DNA of 64,000 nucleotides. It comes from Branchinecta lynchi (lineage: Eukaryota; Arthropoda; Branchiopoda; Anostraca; Branchinectidae). The translations under genes were made by a program, and so were the position numbers. The DNA lies in NCBI GenBank assembly GCA_023053575.1, contig JAKZAP010000001.1:23702533-23766532 (forward strand), read 5' to 3'. Numbering within the stretch: the stretch's first letter is position 1; each line of letters opens with the position of its first letter. Below are positions 57,255 to 64,000 of this stretch, piece after piece. The notes under the pieces were generated by a model that worked only from the letters and a program-made list of their open reading frames with translations, made no database searches and was not told the DNA's origin.

Positions 57255-57712
57255 CGAAACCTTTGGTCTTGTTTAAGGCGAGATTAAGTAAGGAAAAGTT
57301 AAGATACATTTTAGAGCTGAGAGCGGATACTTTACCCCTTAGGAAAAGAAGACCATGCATAGAGAGGGAGCATGGGAAGGAAGGTCCTTATTCTTGCCAT
57401 ATTTGTGGGAGTATGAACGAAAGTGTTCCAAGTGGAACTGCAGTGCATAGTCAATGTTCGTTTCTGCTCTTTCTCTGCAAAAGCGCAATTTCGAGTCTCA
57501 GAACCTTTGCGGGCTGTCCTGGCTGGGCCGCGTTTGAGGCTGACGCTACCAATATGGTTGTCGTGAGGGAGGTTGCTATTTTGCAACTTTTCCCCGGTTT
57601 TTGAGTAATAATCAATAGTGTGTTGTTGTTCATTTGTTCTTGTTGTTGCTAGATTTATATGGCCCTTGTCGGCGTTGATTTAGCTAAATAAATAAATAAA
57701 TTATATTATTAT
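57255..57712 (+). pseudogene. LINE 3' end with C-terminal cysteine motif
   Basis: The frame reads ARLSKEKLRYILELRADTLP then LRKRRPCIEREH and CHICG, which is the style of the C-terminal region of many non-LTR reverse transcriptase ORFs (LRAD.LPLR..., CX2C). It is followed by an AT-rich tail ending AAATAAATAAATAAAT. It is truncated at its 5' side, where it abuts the end of the 137-bp-unit repeat. Confidence 0.55.
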
Positions 57713-57729
57713 TATATGTGAAAAACTAA

Positions 57730-58034
57730 GAGCGTGTTCCACCCTTCTAACAATAGTAACTATTAGTTACTAATTCCGTTCCTACATCACGAAAAGTTAC
57801 TACGTTGACCGTTGCAACCTTCTCGAAATAGTAACTAACAGTAACTATTTCTTTACCATGCTCGGGAGCGTAGTAAGCGTGGTAACTACGGATCTCTGTA
57901 ACGTGATTGGCTGGATTACCCCGTGGAATGATATTTCAGCGGAAATAGACAAATGCGTTCCAGCCTTGACGCCAAGTAGCCAAAATTCATGACGTCATGC
58001 GTAGTAACTATGGTAAGTAGGGTGGAACACGCTC
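57730..58034. mobile_element. GAGCGTGTTCCA inverted-repeat element, best copy (305 bp)
   Basis: Starts GAGCGTGTTCCACCCT and ends AGGGTGGAACACGCTC, perfect 15-16 bp ends, flanked by TAA on both sides. It is AGTAACTA-rich inside. It lies directly between two LINE 3' ends. Confidence 0.82.
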
Positions 58035-58044
58035 TAAGTTTTTA

Positions 58045-58405
58045 GTCGGCATGGCTCATCTGTTTCGTGAAAAAGATCGCCAGACTCTGCGAGTGGCTTA
58101 TTTCAAATATTGCAAATTCCTCCTCCGGCTCCCTAGATGGCACCGAAACAGAAAAGTCATTGCTTGGTTTGGACTAAGAGACGTGCCCTCTCAGATTCAG
58201 ACTTCGAGTGATGACCTGCGTAAACAGACCGTTAACTCGATTCACGCTTACGACCCTCTGCGGACATTCTTTTTAATTCATACTGCTTAGCTTGTTCATG
58301 TTGTTTCGTTTAGTTTGTTTATTGTTATTTATCGTTTTGTTTCTTTCATAATACTCCGTATTTTGTGTTTTACACTTTACGGGTAATAAAGTTCATTCAT
58401 AATAA
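58045..58405 (+). pseudogene. LINE 3' end (second type)
   Basis: A frame ends MAHLFREKDRQTLRVAYFKY then CKFLLRLPRWHRNRKVI and stops at 58290. The pattern of YF.(F/Y)(A/C)KFLL.LP.W.RN is seen at the C-terminus of several non-LTR reverse transcriptases. The 3' part (GGGTAATAAAGTTCATTCAT) looks like the element's tail. Confidence 0.5.
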
Positions 58406-58507
58406 ATCCCATAATAAATCAGAATAAATCCCAGCTGACTTACCCATTCAGCACCATCTAGTAAGAATCGAAGTCTGCTTAGTTGGCAAACTTATCATTT
58501 ATTCAAA

Positions 58508-58725
58508 CAATGTTTACAACGGATACGCCAGCTACGATTCTTCGTCAGCGATATTTCGGCCCTTCTTGGCAAGGGTATTGGCAATCATAACGATTACAGG
58601 TTTGTTTCCTTCCCCGAAGTTGAACCAGAGGATTGACAGCCTGACGAGGACCCTTGCCAAGAAGGGCCAAAATATCGCTGACGAAGAATCGTAGCTGACG
58701 TATCCGTTGTAAACATTGTTTAAAT
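58508..58725. repeat. Foldback element with hammerhead-like arms
   Basis: The left arm (about 58505-58578) and right arm (about 58640-58728) are reverse complements over about 80 bases with few mismatches (shared: AACAATGTTTACAACGGATA, CAGCTACGATTCTTCGTCAG). The spacer is about 60 bases. Next to it is TCAGCTTGGGCTCAAAG, a phrase that also flanks other copies (5215, 6095, 20757, 34260). Confidence 0.75.
58637..58680 (+). ncRNA. Hammerhead-like sequence with one core mutation, foldback right arm
   Basis: CAGC (58637-58640), CTGACGA (58641-58647), stem II GG, bulged A, CCCTT-GCCAAG-AAGGG, CC (58648-58668), then AAAATATC in place of GAAATATC, then GCTG. Both stems are perfect; only the G of GAAA is changed to A. 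The left arm keeps GAAATATC but has lost the CTGACGA side. Confidence 0.55.
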
Positions 58726-58904
58726 TAATGTTTCAAAGTCAGCTTGGGCTCAAAGAACATTTAAACTTATCATTTTCGAATTCCTGACACACCCCATATA
58801 AAAATCGAAGGGGGTGGGGGTGGGTGGAGGGTTTTACGATAAAAGTTCGTTGAAAACTGACCGAACAACAAAGTAGTTACGATGGGTGTGGCTAAATGAC
58901 TTAC

Positions 58905-59033
58905 ATGCAATTTGCGTCGTTTTGCTCGATGAATGGCTCTCTTGATGCTCCTGAGGCCACTTGGCACACGTCAAGATTGACTCATCTGATTCATCGGGGC
59001 AATGAGGCTCTCCATCGCAGACAAGACCACGGG
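58905..59033 (-). CDS. LRP6: LRP5/6 exon: second half of an LDL-receptor class A repeat and linker
   Basis: Acceptor TTTAATTTTACAG, donor GTAAGT, 129 nt. After two bases completing a codon it reads RGLVCDGEPHCPDESDESIL then TCAKWPQEH and a Ser/Thr-rich linker to QIA plus one base. CDG...CPDESDE is the calcium-binding half of an LDLa repeat; LRP5/6 has three before the membrane. The final T joins CG of the exon at 51932 to make Ser, so the linker runs straight into the membrane helix. The first half of this repeat (three Cys) must be in the preceding exon, which I could not find up to the right edge. Confidence 0.85.
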
Positions 59034-59239
59034 CTGTAAAATTAAAGTTCAAGTGAAGGCTATCTACTACTCATTCGCGGAACTATTAGTTTCTTACTAT
59101 TCGCACTATTTTCTGTAGCAACATCCAATTCAACTCATTGGTTACAATTTGGTATACAATTTTGTGGCGAAGCCAAGTCTTCGTCCTGACGGAACTACCT
59201 GTTCCCACGGTGGGGGTGTCTGCATTTTTGTGAAGTCGA

Positions 59240-59420
59240 ACATTACTCATGTTGACTGATTGGTAATTTTTACCGACTGTTGTTGTAGAAAAAAAACGAC
59301 TGTTTTCATGAAAAAAAAAATACAGTTTTGAAAAGAATCGACTTATTTTCAGAAAAACCAACTGTTTCGACGAAAAATCGACTGATTTTCAGGAAAAAAC
59401 GACTGTTTTCATGGAAAAAA
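59240..59420. repeat. Degenerate short tandem repeat (ACTGTTTTC / GAAAAAA units)
   Basis: Units of about 18-25 bases built as CGACTGTTTTCATGAAAAAA recur eight or more times. The same kind of array occurs at 21935-22085, again preceded by TTTTTACCGACTG. A single unit lies near 43070-43120. Confidence 0.6.
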
Positions 59421-60129
59421 TCAACTGTTTTATCCGCAAAATTGCGTGGACGCGATCCGCGCAAAATATCCTGGATGCTTAAGTTCAATGGCGGGTGATT
59501 TCAATGACTGTTGAAACCGCGCATCCTTATGTTGTCTTTTATGACATTTCTGACGCAGTAGATGGATATATGGCGAAATTTATTTTTAAGTATGTGAACT
59601 ATTCTACTAGCTTCAAGTTAGTATGTTTGTCAGATTTTTTGGTTCTTTTTTAAGCCACATAGATTTTTCTTAGGGAATGTTTTTTTTGTAATTTAAGGAA
59701 TTCATTTGATAGCAATACCCTTGAGGCAAAAATTATTATGGCCCTTGGGCATCATGAATATTTATCGTTTGGTCAAAAGTATTTTTTTTTCATTTTCTAG
59801 TAGAGACAGATTCCGGAAAGAACTATCCAATAAGGTCTAGGAAATTATAACCCCTCTGTTCACTGCGTTCCACACCTTTGTATAATCTTCACACCGAGTT
59901 CCTCACGACCGAATGATTAGAGCGCCACAGTTTTCAAATATTTTGCGTCGAAGCTCCGCTTCAGAGATCGGGGAGCGGGAAAACTTTTATCATGAAAATA
60001 TAATTTCTAGTAAGGATTTTTGTGTAGCTTTTGCATAGGAAGAGAGAGAAAGTTGGCTTGAAAACCAGTTAGAGCTTGAACCAATCGTGAAGTAGAAAAC
60101 AACTGGAAAAAGCCTGCTCGACTTGATTC

Positions 60130-62240
60130 AACCTCGTATAGATTTTTAAGAAGCTCCGGTGGTTCTCCCACCTGTTGGGAAAAGCGACCACTATTTTTAA
60201 TTCGAAAACAAAACGATTCAATCCCAGTTCCAAAGAAATACCAGTTTTCATAATGCCCATTATCAGAGAATTCAGTTAATAATTTCCTGTCATGTCTGAA
60301 AAATAGACCCTGGAAAACATTGTACGACATGTCTGACAGAAACAAAATGGCGGAATACTTCATCTTCATGAATGAATTGTTTCGTATTTACTTGGATAAT
60401 TTTCCTCTTAAAAAAGTTAGTAAGCGTGACAACGATAAACCGTGGATTGTTCAGTCAGTTAAAAGTTTCATTAAGCTGAAACGCCAGTTGTTTAGAGATG
60501 GTTTCAACTCCGTAACAAAATTGTTATCATTGAGACAAAGACACAAAGAATACGGGAAATCCGTTGTAAATTCTCTTTTTGGATCTCTTCTTACTTCAAA
60601 GAAATTGCATGAGAAGCTGCAAAGTGTTAGCGGGAAGCAGAGGCCCACCGTGAACTTTTGCGACGATCTGGGTGACCCTGTTTCAGTTGATCAAATGAAC
60701 AAATTCTTTGCTGTTATCTGTAATTCGTTACCTCCCTTGAGTGATAAGCCCCCTTGAGGCTAGTATTTCTGATATGCCGATAATTACTCCTGCTATGGTG
60801 AGGAAAAAATTTTACGACTGAACCCGAATTGTTATCTTGTTAACAATGAGATGCCAATTCGGTTACTGATACAATGCGCATTTCTAATTTCTAAACCCAT
60901 AGCAGCAGTACTTAATCAATGTCTTCTCCAATGTATGTTTCCCAAGTGTTTTGCTGAGGTAACTCCAATACAAAAAAAAAACAACTAACCCCTCTAGCCT
61001 TGATGATATGCGACCTCTATTGAAGACTCGGCATTGGCCAAGCTACTAGAAAGTATTATGTATGATTGGCTTCTTTCTGAAATATGTGATCATTTTGACC
61101 CAAATCAGTTTGGTTTTAGGCAAGGTATTAGCACCTCACATTACTCGTTTCGCCTGGTTCATGACATACTAACTGCTCTTGAGGAAGATGATTCGTTCAT
61201 TGACCTAATCCACGCTTAGCAAAAAAAAGCTTTCGATCTTCTGGATCACGCGGTTGCTTTGGACACCATTTCTGAAATGGGTGCAAGTCAATTTTCTCAG
61301 TGTATGATTGCCAGTTTTCTCTCTGACCGCGAGCCAAGTTGTTGAACTGAATGGTCCGTTTCCGCAGTCGAAACAATAACTTGCGGTAAACCCCAAGGAA
61401 CGAAGTTGGGTACTCTCATTTTTCTTTGTTCTGTTACGATATTGTTGCTAAAGATTTCCTTCACGGGTACAAATTTGCAGATGATCTTTCCTTTCTCGTT
61501 ATTGCTAAGCTTTCTTTCACACTTCCAAACAGTTCAAATCCGGTGCAAGACTCCATCACTTGCCTTAAAACTCAAAAATCAAGTAAGAATATGCAAATTA
61601 ATGATAGCAAGTCTTCCGTTATGCGGTTTGGCAGACTGAGAAGAGAGACTGCTGAATTTCCATCGGCATTCAGACAGTGTAAATCCGTTAAATTGTTTGG
61701 GATAAAAATCGATGACGATCTGAAATGGAACTCTCATGTTCACAATATTATCCGTAAAACCAACTTTTTAATTAAATCAATCTCTACCCTCAAATCTTTC
61801 GGTTAGGATACTAAATGCCTCCTCTGTTATTTTAAAACTGATATCCGTCCTCATTTAGAGTATTCTTCACCGGTTTGGCGTTCTTCTCTTTCTGCAGAGC
61901 TCTCTGATCGCCTGGAAAATGTCCAAAAGAATGTGAGATCATTCTGTGTGATCATAATATTTCAGACGAAGAGGCTCTCATTAAGCTGGACGTTCCTAAA
62001 TTAACTGACCGCAGAAATACTCTTTTGAAATTTTTGGAGAAAAGATAATGTGTTGTCCCCAGATGCGCCGTTTATCCCCCCCCCTCCCCTCCCGTCTTCC
62101 GGGCGTCAGTCCGGTTTTCTCCTTTTCCTGCTAATTTTCTGCCTAGTTTTTGCATAGTTTCATCCCATCATTTATTTCTGGTCGTATTTCGTAAATTTTA
62201 TCCCTCTTCTAGCTTTAAGCTATTTGGAAAATATTGATTG
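60130..62240 (+). pseudogene. Decayed non-LTR retrotransposon (endonuclease end and reverse transcriptase)
   Basis: Pieces in order on the plus strand: PPVGKSDHYF (about 60165), the end of the apurinic-type endonuclease; a linker frame from 60320 (LKKVSKRDNDKPWIVQSVKS); LAKLLESIMYDWLLS and DPNQFGFRQGISTSHYS (61036-61145), reverse transcriptase; GKPQGTKLGTL (about 61386-61418); GYKFADDLSFLV, containing the FADD form of the catalytic box (61462-61500); KLFGIKIDDDLKWNSHV (about 61690-61737); and RPHLEYSSPVWRS (about 61848). Several frameshifts and stops (for example after FIDLIHA at 61219) show it is dead. The 3' end is near 62240. The clade is probably CR1/jockey-like. Confidence 0.85.
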
Positions 62241-63232
62241 AAAAAAAATCAAAGAAATCTCAGAAGCTTGTCAAGCATAATACAAACTGCTCAACTATAT
62301 ACAATACATGATGCTATCTCAAAAGGTTGACGAAGCCGGGAACAAAACTTCTCAGGTTCTCAGGTAAAGAGTTGATGCGTGTTTGATTGGCCGCAATTCG
62401 GGTGCTGGCTGGGCTACCACTATCTCAGACCTTATCCTCAACGCCGGAAAATCTGGGGGAGGATAGCAAGTAGTGCTGGTGTATTAAGATTTTATTCCAA
62501 ACAATAATGAGAGTTTTTCCCGGCGCTTCACAGTTTTTTTTAGTTCAGTCCAATTTGATTAAATGAAAAAAAAAAAAAAAAAAATAGGTTTCGTCAAATT
62601 AAAGGTATCAACGGGGGTCTATCTATGGTACTTTAGGAGACTTCAAAACGACCAGGAGGGCTCTGACCTGTATCCTGTTTAGCAGATCAGAATGTTCACG
62701 AGTATTTCCGGTGCCACACAAGCTAAATCCTCTGAATCTGCTCCTGTTCATAAGGCTTGTAAACAAGATAAAGCTAACGTAGCGCCCCAGTGGTTCTACC
62801 TACATTTTAGAAGCACAATCTCTGGCTTATACACTGGACACAAATGTAAGGGCTGTGTCCTTTTTTCGCTAAAGGGGGCCTTAAAAATACACTATTTCTG
62901 CTTAAAACTCCTCTCTCTATATCGTGATACCAGCAACCTTTTCCATCCAATTAAGTGACACAAACACAGGCAAAAAACACGTACGCACATTCACGCCCTT
63001 GAAATCGCTACTCGCAAGTGGCCGCCCCCTTTGCTCACCATCTGGATGCGTTTCGGCAACGCAGGATTCTTAATTTCCCTACATGAGTATAATAAATTAT
63101 CACTATTATAGTGTTATGTAGGTTAATCTGTCAAAGGTGGTTTGCTAAACCTCTAAACAAGTGTACACTTCTGGAGGGTTTCTTAGTATTTTTTTCCAAT
63201 AAACCCCATGAATAATCTAATCTAAAAAAAAC

Positions 63233-64000
63233 AAGAGCTAAGAGCTCATATGGCACTTGTTACGAGTAGTTGGTGTGAGAAGCGAGAAAGTAAATTTGAG
63301 CATCTTTCTGGAAATTCCAATACCCCTCCCCACCGTGCTCGAATCCGGTCCAGACCCTGAAATGTGTCGTCTAAGGCAGACAATCTGTCTACTTTCCAAG
63401 TTTCATTCCAATCACTTCACTCGTTTGACAGCTATGCGAGCGTCAACATTTTCGGGACTCCCCCCTACTGTAGCCAAATACGACTCGGACACGTACTAAC
63501 ATCTCTTATTCCCGTCCATCAAGTTTAACTCGAATCGGAGCATATCTGCAAATTTCTGGTTCCCATTTCATCCTCCTCCTACCTTGGTCGGATCCGGTTC
63601 GGACAGCAAATGACAAATCTAGGCTACATAAACTTGGTACTGTCCAAGTTACATTCCATTCTGCCCATCCGTTTGGTTTTTGTGCATGTCACAAAGTTTT
63701 CGCCCCCCCCCCCCCAACTCCCCCAACCATGGCCGCACGGGTTCGTAGACAAGCTTTGCATATCTAGGTCATTAGTTCTTATCACCAATAAAGTTTCACT
63801 TGAGACGGACCATTTTTCGCAACCTACTGAAATCGGTAATTTCCGGATTCCCCCTCCCTCTACTCCCCGAAAAATGGTCGGACCCAGGACCGGAAGTCTT
63901 CCTAAGGCTTCCCGTGTCGGATCCTTAAGTCTATTTGGTCGGGTACACGGGAAAAGTAAGTTCGACAAGAAAAAAAGTGTTTCCCCCAGTACGAACAGCC
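63233..64000 (-). repeat. Inverted copy of the ~290-300-bp-unit repeat, cut by the right edge
   Basis: Begins AAGAGCTAAGAGCTCATATG with GGCACTTGTTACGAG, the reverse complement of the 3' end of the copies at 27777 and 53170, and carries a long C run (63702-63715) with CTCCCCC boxes. Not coding. Confidence 0.55.

Larger units (their letters stand above)
51933..58904 (-). other. LRP5/6 intron, about 7 kb, packed with mobile elements
   Basis: Contains a poly-G/poly-C element (52018-52192), a LINE ORF1 fragment (52190-52790), the ~290-300-bp-unit repeat (about 53170-55690), the 137-bp-unit repeat (55866-57250), LINE 3' ends (57255-57712 and 58045-58405), an inverted-repeat element (57730-58034) and a hammerhead-like foldback (58508-58725). 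No further LRP exon was found in it. Confidence 0.6.
59034..64000. other. Probable LRP5/6 intron: tandem patch, LINE and repeat
   Basis: If the gene continues to the right, all of this is intron. It holds a run of short degenerate units (59240-59420), a decayed LINE (60130-62240), an unassigned 88-codon plus-strand frame (62692-62958), and an inverted copy of the ~290-300-bp-unit repeat starting at 63233 (AAGAGCTAAGAGCTCATATG) that runs off the right edge. Bases 59430-60120 and 62250-62690 show nothing I can name. Confidence 0.4.

Noticed and set aside
1..64000. CRISPR arrays, bacterial operons, prophage or plasmid features
   Set aside because: The tandem repeats have no regular unique spacers and no cas-like genes, and all supported genes are spliced animal genes.

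Overview
This is a stretch of animal nuclear DNA. It has intron-rich genes with GT-AG splice sites, long introns, many transposon fragments and no bacterial-type operons. The best clue to the organism is a muscle troponin T gene (minus strand, about 39.3 kb down to 16.6 kb). Its protein ends in a long poly-glutamate tail, a trait known from arthropod troponin T, so I infer an arthropod, probably not an insect with a compact genome. The species cannot be named from the sequence.

Layout. (1) 1-8378, plus strand: the last three exons of a gene that enters from the left. Its C-terminus is clean but I do not recognise the family. (2) 8379-16601: intergenic, full of short DNA transposons and a foldback element with hammerhead-ribozyme-like arms. 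(3) 16602-39262, minus strand: an apparently complete coding region for troponin T, about 395 residues in 15 or more small exons. It includes two tandem pairs of look-alike exons that are probably alternatives, and a run of tiny N-terminal exons (3, 24 and 15 nt) that all keep the frame. (4) 39263-51225: intergenic, with tandem-repeat elements, small inverted-repeat elements and a tRNA-like sequence. (5) 51226-59033, minus strand: the last two exons of an LRP5/6 (arrow) Wnt co-receptor, namely the second half of an LDL-receptor class A repeat, then the membrane segment and a cytoplasmic tail with five proline-rich PPPSP-type motifs. The rest of that gene must lie to the right of the window or in exons I could not find. 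(6) 59034-64000: mostly a decayed non-LTR retrotransposon, plus a repeat that runs off the right edge.

Between the genes the same repeat families recur many times. One carries a 137-bp tandem unit next to a block rich in GTCC/GTCTGTC, another a unit of about 290-300 bp with long poly-G tracts. There are several inverted-repeat elements with recognisable target duplications (hAT-like, TA, TAA), several LINE fragments, and a scattered family whose core fits a minimal hammerhead ribozyme. The three host genes share no obvious pathway. The ribozyme-like repeats and the double alternative exon pairs of troponin T are the observations I consider most worth following up.
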